Shown here: positions 40,508 to 49,661 of the stretch, piece after piece
Position numbering within the stretch: the stretch's first letter is position 1
Layout: the number at the start of each line of letters is the position of its first letter
Assembly: GCA_965247995.1 (NCBI GenBank)
Contig: OZ252041.1
Coordinates: forward strand, 1,798,001-1,862,000
From: JASLZO01 sp965247995
GTDB taxonomy: Bacteria; Chloroflexota; Dehalococcoidia; UBA6926
Direction of reading: 5' to 3'
DNA: 64,000 nucleotides
Notes under the pieces: generated by a model
Database searches by the model: none
What the model was told of the DNA's origin: nothing
What the model saw: only the letters and a program-made list of their open reading frames with translations
Translations under genes and position numbers: made by a program

Positions 40508-41404
40508 TCAGTCCGGCCGGACGGCCGCCGCACGCGCAAACGCTCCAATCACGTCCGCGAGTTCTTTCGGCTGCTCGTACCCGATGTCGTGACCCGAGTT
40601 CGCAACCCAATGGACCCGGCAGTCGGGTATCGCGGCTTCCGCGGCCGTAACCATCTCCTGCCGGCGACGAACGAACGCCGAGTTCTCAGGAGTTTCGCGA
40701 GGGGACGCGGCCACAATCAATGTCGGGCACTGGACGTCCGCGTACCGTTCTCCAGGAGCATCGAAGAACATCGCACGGAGGATCTGTTCGTGGTTCTCCG
40801 GCCGGAGCCGCTCGGACAGCATCCCTTGGTCGTCAATCGCCGGCATCGTCATCACGATTCGCTCGAGGTCGTCGCTCCATACGTGCTGGAACTGTCGCCT
40901 CAGCTCCGCCACGTACCGTTCCTTCGGCCCGTAAATGTCCCGCGGACTCAATCGTTGCTTGTAATCCTCCCACTCCATATTCCGGATCCGGCTGAAGAAG
41001 CCGCCATCGATCAGCACCAACCGCTCGATCCGAGAAGGAAAATGGACCGCCGTCGACAGCGCCGTGTTGCCGCCCCACGAGTGGCCCAGGAGCACCACAC
41101 GGTCCAACCCCAGCGCGTCGAGAGCCCCTAAAACGTCCGTCGCGAGGGTGTGCCAGTCGTATCCCTCGGAAGGCTGGTCGGTCAGCCCGTGCGCGCGTTG
41201 GTCCAACGCGTACGCCGGGTGCTCGTTGACCAAATGCGGAAGGGTCAGGTTGTACCAGTGGGCCGACGACGCGAGCCCGTGGAGAGCGACGATCGGGATC
41301 TGACTCGACGGGTCCCGGCCCGCTGTCCAGTCCAGGTAATGCATGCGGATGCCGTTGGTCTGCAACCAACCCTCCCCAAAGGCGCGAAAGGCGCGCTCCG
41401 TCAT
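40508..41404 (-). CDS. Alpha/beta hydrolase
   Basis: 298 aa, canonical alpha/beta hydrolase. ALHGLASSAHWY is the oxyanion HG motif, VLLGHSWGGNTAL carries the nucleophile Ser, and WVANSGHDIGYEQP the catalytic His. The cap region contains Trp/Tyr-rich segments typical of haloalkane dehalogenase/epoxide hydrolase relatives. It directly precedes the AlkA-type gene. The substrate is unknown. Confidence 0.92.
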   Translation of the reverse strand: MTERAFRAFGEGWLQTNGIRMHYLDWTAGRDPSSQIPIVALHGLASSAHWYNLTLPHLVNEHPAYALDQRAHGLTDQPSEGYDWHTLATDVLGALDALGLDRVVLLGHSWGGNTALSTAVHFPSRIERLVLIDGGFFSRIRNMEWEDYKQRLSPRDIYGPKERYVAELRRQFQHVWSDDLERIVMTMPAIDDQGMLSERLRPENHEQILRAMFFDAPGERYADVQCPTLIVAASPRETPENSAFVRRRQEMVTAAEAAIPDCRVHWVANSGHDIGYEQPKELADVIGAFARAAAVRPD

Positions 41405-41494
41405 CTCGAACCCTCCCTCGCGACTACTCGCGCGCAGGCAACCGGCCCGATCGGCCGAGTTTGAACGACTACTCCGAGCTCTGCGCGGGCGTCG

Positions 41495-43126
41495 CTACCC
41501 AAACAGATCGCCAACGCGTTTCTCCCATTCCTCCTTGGATCCGAGGGCGTCCGCAACGGAGAACGCGGCGTACGACTCGGGCGAACCGTACTCCCTCGTC
41601 TTCACGACAACGGGCATCGGCAGTGCATGCCCCAACAGCAGCGCCTGCTGAACGCTCTCCAGACCAGCGAGCACCTGGCGGAGTTGCGTGCGGCCCGAGA
41701 TGCCCGATAGCACGGCGTCCACGTCGCGCTCGTTGTCCAACAGACAGACCAGCTTCGTGCCAATCTGAGACCGGACTTCCTCATCGATGCCACTGGGCCT
41801 CTGGTCGACCACCAACAACGAAACGCCATACTTTCGGTCCTCGCGTGCGATCGTGCCGAAGATCGTCTGGCCAGCTAGGGCAGTGCTAAGGAACTTGTGC
41901 GCTTCCTCGATCGCGATCACCAACCGCGGCGCCTCCTCGACCGTTCCGCCCCGTGCGCGTTCGCTCATGCGAACGTAGCGCTCGTGGATCCGCCGGGTTA
42001 ACAGATTCGCCACGAGCAGGTAAGCGGTCTCGCTGTTCCCGTGTCTCCCGAACTCCAGCACGACAGACAGGCCTCTGTTCAAATACCCAACCATGTCTTC
42101 GATCGCTCGGTTCCCGCCGTCGGCGTCCAGGAACGAAAAACGGTTCAACACGTCGAGGCGGCGCCGCAACGACTGGACCGTCGCCTCGTGTTCGCCCAGC
42201 CGGTCCACGAGTTCCTTCATCCCCTCCGAATCGAGGGACAGGAAGTCGCGTAGCCACCTGGTGGGTGCTTCTCGCGCTAATCGGTAGGGGACCTGTCGTG
42301 CCGCTTCGGTGAGGTTCAGGACCTCTGCCAAGACTTCGATATCCTCCGGTTCGATCGCGTCGAACCCGATGCGGACTTCCCCATCAGTCTTCACACCCCT
42401 CCGCCGCGAGTTCTCCGGGTCCAGCGTCAACACGACCACCCGGTCGCCGAAGAGTTGCTTCAGGCCCTTGACCTCCCGGCTCCGCTCGTGGTCCCGCCCG
42501 GCCCAGCCGTATTCGTCGTGCATGTCGAACACAAGCGTGGACGCGATGCGCCCCTTGACCAGTCCCGCCAACAGTTGACGCACGAGGAACGTCTTCCCGG
42601 TCCCGGTCTTGCCAAAGACGCCCACGGACCGCTCAGCGACTTTCGGAAGATCGAGCACGATCTCAATCTCATCCATCTCGCGCGGAGACCCGATCGCCAA
42701 GTGTGAATCGTCCTCCGCCCCAAACACGTGCGCAAAGTCGTCGCCCGCGGCATGGAGCACCGCCGAGAAGTGAGGCGTAACCGTTTGGACCGGCCGCGTG
42801 TCACCCGTCGCCGGATCGACGGCCAGCATCGGTTGCACTTCAAGTACCCCGTAGTAGGCCGTTCCTTCCATGATTTCAGCGAGGAATGGGTCCGAGAGGT
42901 CCGGGGGCGGCATGAGCAGCCCGGAGTCCAGGGAATCCAGACGCACGTCCGTGATCATCCCGAAGACGCGATGAAGCGCTCCCTGGATCGTGACGTAGCT
43001 GCCGACCGCCACGGACTCAACCGAGGTCGTCCGGTGAAGCACGACCTGAAGTCCACGGCTGAGCGAGCCTCCCGTCACGAAGCCGATCTCGCCCCCGTGG
43101 TTGACCGTACTGCCCATGCCGTTCAA
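41495..43126 (-). CDS. herA: HerA-like DNA translocase/helicase (DUF87, HAS-barrel)
   Basis: Hexameric FtsK/HerA-superfamily ATPase, 543 aa. The N-terminal HAS-barrel (about 10-120) is followed by Walker A GVFGKTGTGKTFLVRQ (172-180), an arginine-rich middle, Walker B LVIAIEEAHKFL, and VDQRPSGIDEEVRSQIGTKLV near the C-terminus. With NurA it would drive DNA-end resection in the manner known for archaea. The start is TTG at 43126: AGGAG lies 8 nt upstream and it overlaps the preceding stop by 4 nt; an ATG at 43117 is less well placed. Confidence 0.93.
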   Translation of the reverse strand: MNGMGSTVNHGGEIGFVTGGSLSRGLQVVLHRTTSVESVAVGSYVTIQGALHRVFGMITDVRLDSLDSGLLMPPPDLSDPFLAEIMEGTAYYGVLEVQPMLAVDPATGDTRPVQTVTPHFSAVLHAAGDDFAHVFGAEDDSHLAIGSPREMDEIEIVLDLPKVAERSVGVFGKTGTGKTFLVRQLLAGLVKGRIASTLVFDMHDEYGWAGRDHERSREVKGLKQLFGDRVVVLTLDPENSRRRGVKTDGEVRIGFDAIEPEDIEVLAEVLNLTEAARQVPYRLAREAPTRWLRDFLSLDSEGMKELVDRLGEHEATVQSLRRRLDVLNRFSFLDADGGNRAIEDMVGYLNRGLSVVLEFGRHGNSETAYLLVANLLTRRIHERYVRMSERARGGTVEEAPRLVIAIEEAHKFLSTALAGQTIFGTIAREDRKYGVSLLVVDQRPSGIDEEVRSQIGTKLVCLLDNERDVDAVLSGISGRTQLRQVLAGLESVQQALLLGHALPMPVVVKTREYGSPESYAAFSVADALGSKEEWEKRVGDLFG

Positions 43127-43758
43127 TTCGACGACTCCTGGGCGCTGGTCGACCCCGTCCCGTCGGGCCTGATCTTCTGCAGCATCGCGTGGAGCCGCAA
43201 CGGCTCACCGCTCATGAGCCGGACGAGTTGTCGACCTGACTGGACCAGATAGCCGGTCGCGTCGGGGCTGTGGTCTGCCAGGGAACGAATCGTTGCGGCG
43301 ACGACGTCATCGTCCACATCACTCCGCGACGTCACGAGGTCCGAGATCAGATCCGGGACCAACGCCATCTCGCTCAGTTCTGCGGGATCAGCCTCGAATA
43401 CAAACGCGTGGACCCGAGGAGGAACATTGGGGAGGCGAGTGATCACCCCCGATCCCTCCGGCCGGTGCGCGACGATCTCCGCCCGGAACACGGTCCTCAG
43501 TAGCGCCCCCAACTCCGGGTGATTCCGGTACAGGTCGACCTCATCGGCGAATGCCGCACCGCGCGCTATCGGGCGTCGGGTTGGATCGATCCCCGCCGTT
43601 TCCGCATAGGCCACCACTCCGTACGTCCTTGCTTCGCCGTCTCGCGTCACAACGATTGAACCCAGAGCGGGCGGTTCATGGAGCTGGTCGCACTGGCACA
43701 AAACGTCAGACGTCGACGCCTCGATCACCTCCGCGATTCGTCTCCTCGTGCTTACCAC
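43123..43758 (-). CDS. HAS-barrel domain protein between nurA and herA
   Basis: 211 aa. The first half resembles the HAS-barrel of HerA (LGSIVVTRDGEARTYGVVAYAETAGIDPTRRP); the rest is alpha/beta with an acidic stretch (DVDDDVVAATIRSLADHSPDATGYLV). It has no ATPase motif. It lies 21 nt after nurA and overlaps herA by 4 nt, so the three are a single translational unit. It may be an adaptor that links NurA to the HerA ring, which is inference from domain and context. Confidence 0.78.
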   Translation of the reverse strand: MVSTRRRIAEVIEASTSDVLCQCDQLHEPPALGSIVVTRDGEARTYGVVAYAETAGIDPTRRPIARGAAFADEVDLYRNHPELGALLRTVFRAEIVAHRPEGSGVITRLPNVPPRVHAFVFEADPAELSEMALVPDLISDLVTSRSDVDDDVVAATIRSLADHSPDATGYLVQSGRQLVRLMSGEPLRLHAMLQKIRPDGTGSTSAQESSN

Positions 43759-43779
43759 GTGTGCAGGATAGCCACCGGG

Positions 43780-44991
43780 TTATACGGGGCGGCGCCGCTT
43801 GGCGACGTTCTTCTCGGACCGGCGCGGAAGCCTCGCCCCAGCGCCGCTGGCCGTCTCGACCAGCTCCCAGAACAACTCGCGGTCCCCCGCCCGTACGACC
43901 GCCTGCTCGTGAGCCTCGGCCAACGCGACCGGATACCCGTTACCCAGCGTGATCTGGTTCCAGATCGCCCCGTGGACCAGGTCGATCGCGGGCAGCGACC
44001 ACTCCGGAACTTCGACGCGCGCCACCTCGGTCCCTGCGTTCAGATAGAAAAAGCTGACGGCATGGGCGCCATAGTCCTCTAAAACTACCGACGATCGACT
44101 TTCGAACCGCTCCGATCGTTCACCGCGGTCCAGGAGTCGACCGAAAAGGTCGCGGTCCCGGACCCGCCCGACAGCGTCACAGGGTCGGTCTGCCGCGTCT
44201 AACGCGCCGCAATTCGCATCACAGTCTGGAGTCGGGAACGGGCAGATCGCTAAACGGAGGGCGTTCACGGCCTCCGTCGCTCGGGGTAACGAAATATACG
44301 AGGCGATCGCGAACTGCCTTCGAGACGCCACCTCACGCAGACGGTCCAGCGCCTCCAGGTATCCGCCAAGCAACCGTTCGCGGAGGAACGCCGGGTAACC
44401 CTGACCGGAGAATCCCCATTGGACCAGCGTCCCGTCGATCAGGCCGACTGCAGGCAGGTCGCTGGGAAGCTCCTCGGCGATCTGCGCGAGCCCCTCCAGT
44501 TCAGCCGTTGACCGCAGCGCCCCGAGAATGACGCCATCGATAACTTGCTCGCGGGTTTTGCGCTTCGGGTTGGTTATCAATAACTGCTCTGAGCCGAACC
44601 GCAGCGTTGGCACGCTACCAAGCTTTGCGTCAGGCGCGGATCCATAGCGGAGCGTGACCTGTCCGATGTTTACCAGGTAACACGCCACCGGTGCATCCCG
44701 CTCGATCTCGATCTGCGACCCGTCCACTGCCACGACTGCGTGGTCGGCGGGCGGAGCCGTGCTCTCGCTCCGCCCCGTGATCGGACCAGCAGGAGTTCCG
44801 ACCAGCCACGTGTACCGGCCTCGATGGGTCTCGATCCGGTCCCGGAGGTCGGGCAAGGCAGTCTCCGTCGAGGCCTCCGTCGCCGCCACGAGCGCCTGCT
44901 CCAACCTGGCCGCGAACTCCGCCCGCTGTTCGGCAACGTGACCACCCAGCTCTTGGAGCTGCGGATGAAGTAGGGAGAGGTCGAGGGGCAT
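43780..44991 (-). CDS. nurA: NurA-like 5'-3' nuclease
   Basis: RNase H-like nuclease of the NurA family, about 403 aa. The first metal-binding motif is VVAVDGSQIEIERD (Asp90). A second acidic motif is GLIDGTLVQWGFSG, followed by SYISLPRATEAVNALRL. A late region (PEWSLPAIDLVHGAIWNQITLGNGYPVALAEAHEQAV) matches the NurA C-terminal motif. Four cysteines at CPFPTPDCDANC..C may bind a metal. The ATG at 44991 has no ribosome-binding site but follows a possible -10 TACGAT (45006-45001), suggesting a leaderless transcript. Confidence 0.88.
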   Translation of the reverse strand: MPLDLSLLHPQLQELGGHVAEQRAEFAARLEQALVAATEASTETALPDLRDRIETHRGRYTWLVGTPAGPITGRSESTAPPADHAVVAVDGSQIEIERDAPVACYLVNIGQVTLRYGSAPDAKLGSVPTLRFGSEQLLITNPKRKTREQVIDGVILGALRSTAELEGLAQIAEELPSDLPAVGLIDGTLVQWGFSGQGYPAFLRERLLGGYLEALDRLREVASRRQFAIASYISLPRATEAVNALRLAICPFPTPDCDANCGALDAADRPCDAVGRVRDRDLFGRLLDRGERSERFESRSSVVLEDYGAHAVSFFYLNAGTEVARVEVPEWSLPAIDLVHGAIWNQITLGNGYPVALAEAHEQAVVRAGDRELFWELVETASGAGARLPRRSEKNVAKRRRPV

Positions 44992-45041
44992 CGTGCTAGT
45001 ATCGTACGCCGCTGGATCCGCTCCGCCCACGCAGGTTTCCC

Positions 45042-45299
45042 ATGCCCCTGATCTTCCCGATCCTGGTCAACCATCTCGGCAGACGCTTCTATGCACAGAC
45101 CCCCGCGCTCCCCGGGTGGGCTGTTTCGGCCACCAGTCTCCACGACGCTCTTGAACAGGGAAGGGCGGCTCTCGAAGACGCGCTGATTCACGATTTGGAA
45201 CCAACCGCCGTGCCCTCCGGAGCGCTGGACGGACACCAGGTGTTTGAGGTCACCGTCGATGAACCCGCAGACTGGTGGGACAAAGACCCGTCCGAATGA
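45042..45299 (+). CDS. HicB-like small protein
   Basis: 85 aa. The sequence RRFYAQTPALPGWAVSATSLHDALEQGRAALEDAL follows the HicB half-RNase-H pattern (yxAxxPxLPGxxxxGxTxxEAxxxxxxA), with a C-terminal acidic tail. It reads divergently from nurA and converges on selB. No HicA toxin frame is adjacent, so it is an orphan antitoxin-like protein or a stand-alone HicB-family domain. Confidence 0.75.
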   Translation: MPLIFPILVNHLGRRFYAQTPALPGWAVSATSLHDALEQGRAALEDALIHDLEPTAVPSGALDGHQVFEVTVDEPADWWDKDPSE

Positions 45300-45356
45300 T
45301 GCGACTGAACCGCTCCGGTTCGGGGTGGACCTGCCGCGAGAGCGGGGTGATCTCGA

Positions 45357-47213
45357 CTACATCAGGACGCGCTCATCCCCGACGCGTCGAGTCATATGTC
45401 GCTCGTCCATGCTCTGCAATAACGGGACGACGTACTTGCGGCTCGCGCCCAAGAGGTCACGGACAGCCGCAACCGACACTGACCCTTCGTCGCGGAGGCG
45501 GGCCACGACCCGTTGAACAGCGTCTTCGTACGCGTCGGCCGCATACACGATGCCATCGCCAATCGGCACCACCTGCGACGTGTCGGTGAGAAATCCGAGC
45601 ACTTCGGGGTCAATCGCCATGTCCGTGGGCGGCGCGAACGGCGTCGCCCGCAACCGGCGTAGGACCTCGTCCGCATGACTCTGGGCCGAAGACGAGAGTG
45701 CCGGCTCATGCCCGGGCGTCCTCACCGTCTGAGTGTCCTGGACCAAAGAGCCTTCCGCACCCAACCGATCGAGCACTAAGTTGAACACCTCTGGTGCAAT
45801 CCGAAGCCGGCTCCGCAGCTCCTCTCGCGGCATTCCTTTGCGAAGCGGGAATTGCGTATGGTGCGCGGCCAGACTGCGAGTGACCGTCGCCACCAAGGAG
45901 TCCCATCCTGCTCGAGAGTAGAGCAGCGCCCGACTGTGCGCGCCGCCTACCGCAACCAGCGCGCCGTCCGCAAGGAGCCGGGATGAAGCCTCCGCGATCT
46001 CCTCTTCCGAAAGCGCGGTCATGTGCGCAAGCTCGGAGGCAGTGAGCGGCCCGGACGATTCCAGCGTCCGCTCCATCACCGCGCCAACGTCACTTCCAGC
46101 CAACGATTCCAACCGTCCAATCAGCTCCAGGTCGTTCCGCCGGTGTCGCTTGGCGTCCGTTTGGACGATACGACCGCCGCCCAACGTGCCAACCGTGGAC
46201 CGGACAACGAAGAAGTCGTCCTTCACCAGCGGCAGCGGGTCATCCAGTACGACCTGGCACCATCCCTCGTCGCCAGGCGCGAGGCGCTCTGCGTCGAGCA
46301 GCCGCACTCTCGCCAGCGATTCCGCGGCAAGCCAATGGAACGAGACCATCATGTTGTGGCGGATCGACCCAGGGGCGTCAGCAATCATGCGGATGCGGAC
46401 ATCCACTGCGCTTGTCGGGCGCAACCAACCGGGTCGTACGAGCACCTGCCCGCGGCTGAGTTCATCGGCGTCAACACCCGATACATTGACCGCCGTTCGC
46501 GTACCCGGGCCAATCCGGTCATGCCGCCGTTGATGGCTCTGTAGGCCGCGCACGCGCGCCCGCGTCGCGCTGGGTACGACCTCGACCTCGTCACCAACCG
46601 ACATCTCACCGTCGATCAGCGTCCCGGTCACCACCGTACCGAAGCCAGATATCGAGAACGACCGGTCAATCGGTAACCGTGCGCGGCCGACGTTGGGGCG
46701 TTGTGGCGTGTCCTGGAGCTTTGAGTCCAGGAGCTGGATGAGATCGTCCAACCCCGCCCCCGTGTACGCGGAGATCGGCAGGACCTCAGCGCTCCCAAGC
46801 GACGTCGACCCGAACGTCTCTCGCACATCTTCCACGACCAGGTCCAGATAATCCCGGTCCACTAGGTCCGACTTCGTCACGACCACGATCCCCCGGTCGA
46901 CGCCGAGCAGATCGAGGATCGCAAGGTGCTCACGGGTCTGTGGCATTACGCCCTCGTCGGCCGCAACGACGAAGAGCGCCAGGTCGATCCCACCAACGCC
47001 CGCGAGCATGTTCTTGATGAAACGCTCATGACCCGGTACGTCGACAATGCTGACCTCTTCGCCAGAGGGCAGGGGCAACCAGGCGAACCCGAGGTCGATC
47101 GTCATGCCCCGCTCCTTCTCCTCACGGAGACGGTCCGGGTCGATTCCGGTCAACGCCTGAATCAGCGTCGACTTGCCGTGATCGACGTGGCCGGCGGTGC
47201 CGATAACATGCAT
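45357..47213 (-). CDS. selB: Selenocysteine-specific elongation factor SelB
   Basis: GTPase that delivers Sec-tRNA to UGA codons at SECIS elements, 618 aa. G1 is GTAGHVDHGKSTL, switch I region REEKERGMTIDLGFA (the Leu-Gly-Phe-Ala pattern typical of SelB), G3 DVPGHERF, G4 TKSD. Domains II/III carry RSFSISGFGTVVTGT. The C-terminal half consists of winged-helix repeats, ending VRDLLGASRKYVVPLLQSMDE, the mRNA-binding part. No selA, selD or tRNA-Sec was found nearby, so these must be elsewhere if the pathway is active. Confidence 0.96.
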   Translation of the reverse strand: MHVIGTAGHVDHGKSTLIQALTGIDPDRLREEKERGMTIDLGFAWLPLPSGEEVSIVDVPGHERFIKNMLAGVGGIDLALFVVAADEGVMPQTREHLAILDLLGVDRGIVVVTKSDLVDRDYLDLVVEDVRETFGSTSLGSAEVLPISAYTGAGLDDLIQLLDSKLQDTPQRPNVGRARLPIDRSFSISGFGTVVTGTLIDGEMSVGDEVEVVPSATRARVRGLQSHQRRHDRIGPGTRTAVNVSGVDADELSRGQVLVRPGWLRPTSAVDVRIRMIADAPGSIRHNMMVSFHWLAAESLARVRLLDAERLAPGDEGWCQVVLDDPLPLVKDDFFVVRSTVGTLGGGRIVQTDAKRHRRNDLELIGRLESLAGSDVGAVMERTLESSGPLTASELAHMTALSEEEIAEASSRLLADGALVAVGGAHSRALLYSRAGWDSLVATVTRSLAAHHTQFPLRKGMPREELRSRLRIAPEVFNLVLDRLGAEGSLVQDTQTVRTPGHEPALSSSAQSHADEVLRRLRATPFAPPTDMAIDPEVLGFLTDTSQVVPIGDGIVYAADAYEDAVQRVVARLRDEGSVSVAAVRDLLGASRKYVVPLLQSMDERHMTRRVGDERVLM

Positions 47214-47275
47214 TCGATTACCCCGGAGTTACAGGTCGGAACTTCGCGAGTATAGGAACGTCGGTCTGGTCGGCT

Positions 47276-48559
47276 TTATGCCGGTGCCAGCAAGTCGACG
47301 AAGACCTCGTTGGCGAGTAAGCGCCCCCGCGGCGTCAGTCGTAGCCGGCCGTCCGCGCCGTGCGCCAACAGGCCCGAATTCAATCCCCGCGCGAGTTCGT
47401 CAGCGAAGAGAGATGAAGGAGTCTGTCCGAACCGTGTGGCGTACTCCCTCTCAGAGACGCCGTCCACGAGCCGCAGCCCGAGAATAAGGGTCTCCCGCCG
47501 CTCCGCGTCCTCTGTGTAGAGATCGAGTGTGGCAATCGGCGCTATCGCTCGGAGGTCCGCGATTGATGAGACGCGCGTGTTCCCGCCGATTGAAGTCGGC
47601 GCCGGAGCGTCCCGTTCGAGTTCGGTCATACGCACCAGGTACTGGTGCGGGCCAGCCTCTACGGCGAATCGCGCGTGGGCCAGAAACGAATGCGCCCCCG
47701 GTCCGACACCTAAGAACGGTTGATTCCGCCAATACATCACGTTGTGCCGTGATTCACGCGCTGGTCGGCTCCAGTTGGAGATCTCGTACTGCACGTACCC
47801 GTGCTGTGGTAGTTCGCGCTCCGCGAGCTCGTACATGTCGGCCGCGGCGTCAGCATCTGGTACCGACATTGTGCGGTCGACCTCTATCCACCGATGGAAC
47901 GGAGTCCGTTCCTCAACGGTCAACGCGTACAACGACAGGTGTTCCGGTTCCAGCCGGAGAGCCTCCTCAAGGGAGTGCTTCCACTGTCCCATCGATTGGT
48001 TCGGGAGCCCGTACATGAGGTCGAGGCTAATGTTGTCGAACCCCGCCGCGCGCAGCCCGAAGAACGCCTCCCGGATGCGGCTCGCGTCGTGCAGCCGCCC
48101 GAGCGCGCGGAGTTGTTCGTTGTCAAATGCCTGAGCGCCCATACTCACGCGCGTGACTCCCGCTGCATGGGATGCTGCGGCCCGTCTGCGATCGACGGAC
48201 TCCGGGTTCGCTTCGATGGTGACTTCAGCATCCGGTGCGATGTCAAATGCACTTCGGGTCGTGTCCAAGACCGCGGCAATCTGTTCGGCGCCGAGCAGCG
48301 ACGGCGTTCCACCTCCGAAGTACACGGACTGCACGGGAGTTCCCGCTTGAGCATCCGCCAACGCCTCACCCCAACGGCGGATTTCAACGCAAACTGCTTC
48401 GACGTACTGCGGGATCAGACCCTCGATGCCGGCGTAGGTGTTGAAGTCGCAGTAGTAGCACTTGAACCGGCAGAACGGAACGTGAATATACAGGCCCTGA
48501 ATCCCACCGCGCGCGTCGCCGCCATCGCCGGTGGATGCCTCGGACTCGGTTCTACTCAT
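47276..48559 (-). CDS. hemW: HemW-like radical SAM protein
   Basis: 427 aa. The radical-SAM cluster motif is YIHVPFCRFKCYYCDF (Cys30, Cys34, Cys37), followed by VYFGGGTPSLL, EANPESVD and ISLDLMYGLPNQS. The C-terminal HemN-like domain ends with RLTPRGRLLANEVF. HemW proteins are heme chaperones; the extra Cys next to the CxxxCxxC of true HemN is absent. It overlaps ychF by 4 nt and precedes selB by 62 nt. Confidence 0.94.
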   Translation of the reverse strand: MSRTESEASTGDGGDARGGIQGLYIHVPFCRFKCYYCDFNTYAGIEGLIPQYVEAVCVEIRRWGEALADAQAGTPVQSVYFGGGTPSLLGAEQIAAVLDTTRSAFDIAPDAEVTIEANPESVDRRRAAASHAAGVTRVSMGAQAFDNEQLRALGRLHDASRIREAFFGLRAAGFDNISLDLMYGLPNQSMGQWKHSLEEALRLEPEHLSLYALTVEERTPFHRWIEVDRTMSVPDADAAADMYELAERELPQHGYVQYEISNWSRPARESRHNVMYWRNQPFLGVGPGAHSFLAHARFAVEAGPHQYLVRMTELERDAPAPTSIGGNTRVSSIADLRAIAPIATLDLYTEDAERRETLILGLRLVDGVSEREYATRFGQTPSSLFADELARGLNSGLLAHGADGRLRLTPRGRLLANEVFVDLLAPA

Positions 48560-49653
48560 CTCCCGCTCACGTTGAATAAAAACGTCACGAGGTCCTCGTC
48601 CTGAATGACGTAGCCCTTCCCCTCTTGACGGAGCGTCCCGCGCCTTCGCGCCTCCACGAACCCCCCAGCGTCTAAGAATTCAGCGAGTTGAATCACCTCC
48701 GCTCGGATGAACCCCCGTTCCATGTCCGAGTGGATCTTCTTCCCGGCCGCCTTCGGTGCTGACGTTCCCCTTTCCAGTTGCCATGCCCGGACCTCGTTGT
48801 CGCCGGCGGTGAAGAACGTGATCAGACCCGCCGCCTCCTGCGCAAGACGAAGCAATTCCCCGGTCACATCACGCGCCGCACCGAGTGACTCCCTGAATTC
48901 GGCGGCGTCCGAATCGCCGAGTTCTGCGAGCTCCTCCTCGAGCTTCACCGGCAGGGCGATTACGGCGTTCCCCACCCTGCGGTGGTTCGAGCGCCACTCG
49001 TTGCCAATGTCCTCCGCTCGACCGGCGTCGGCCTCCGACAGGTTCAGGACGACGACGAGCGGTTTTGTCGTCAGGAGGGTGAACCCGGAAATCGCTCGTT
49101 CCTCGTCGTCGCTCAACCCCAGCGCTCGGATGGGCGTGCCCTGCTTCAACGCGTCTTGGAGGCGTTCTAGCAGCCCGGTTTCTCCATCGATTGCGGCGCG
49201 GTCGTCACTTCGCGCTCCCTTTCGCGTGTCCTCGAGTCGTGCGAGCCGACGTTCCACCAGCGTGAGGTCCGCAAAGGTCAGCTCGAGTTCCATCGTGGCC
49301 AGGTCGTCTTCCGGAGTCGCCGGTGGCGTCGACGGTGTTTCGAAACCACGCACGACCAACATCAGTTCGTCGACTTGCGATACGGCCAACAGGTACTCGC
49401 CGCGAATACCTTGGGTCTTTCCCATGTCCGGCGACTGGCCAGGAACATCGACCAGCGATAGCTCAGCTTGGACCGTTCGCTTGGGCTGCACGACCCGGAC
49501 CAACTCATCCAACCGGGGGTCCGGGACCTTCACCATTCCGAGATTCGGCTCCCGGTTATTGGAAAAATACCCGGTCTCCGCGTGCGAACGCGTCAATGCA
49601 TTCAGAAGGGTCGTCTTGCCGCTCCCGGGCAAGCCGATGATGCCGACCTCCAC
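48556..49653 (-). CDS. ychF: Redox-regulated ATPase YchF (OLA1 family)
   Basis: Obg-related P-loop protein, 365 aa. P-loop is GIIGLPGSGKTTLLNAL, G3 is LVDVPGQ. The G4 motif departs from NKxD (NLSEAD), the hallmark of this ATP-preferring subfamily. The TGS domain closes the protein: FIRAEVIQLAEFLDAGG..EGKGYVIQDEDLVTFLFNV. It binds ribosomes and has roles in stress responses in other bacteria. It is coupled to hemW by a 4-nt overlap. Confidence 0.95.
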   Translation of the reverse strand: MEVGIIGLPGSGKTTLLNALTRSHAETGYFSNNREPNLGMVKVPDPRLDELVRVVQPKRTVQAELSLVDVPGQSPDMGKTQGIRGEYLLAVSQVDELMLVVRGFETPSTPPATPEDDLATMELELTFADLTLVERRLARLEDTRKGARSDDRAAIDGETGLLERLQDALKQGTPIRALGLSDDEERAISGFTLLTTKPLVVVLNLSEADAGRAEDIGNEWRSNHRRVGNAVIALPVKLEEELAELGDSDAAEFRESLGAARDVTGELLRLAQEAAGLITFFTAGDNEVRAWQLERGTSAPKAAGKKIHSDMERGFIRAEVIQLAEFLDAGGFVEARRRGTLRQEGKGYVIQDEDLVTFLFNVSGR

Positions 49654-49661
49654 CCCGGTAG

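Noticed and set aside
47214..47275. Gap upstream of selB checked for tRNA-Sec or a SECIS-like element
   Set aside because: Only 62 nt, with no cloverleaf or convincing hairpin.
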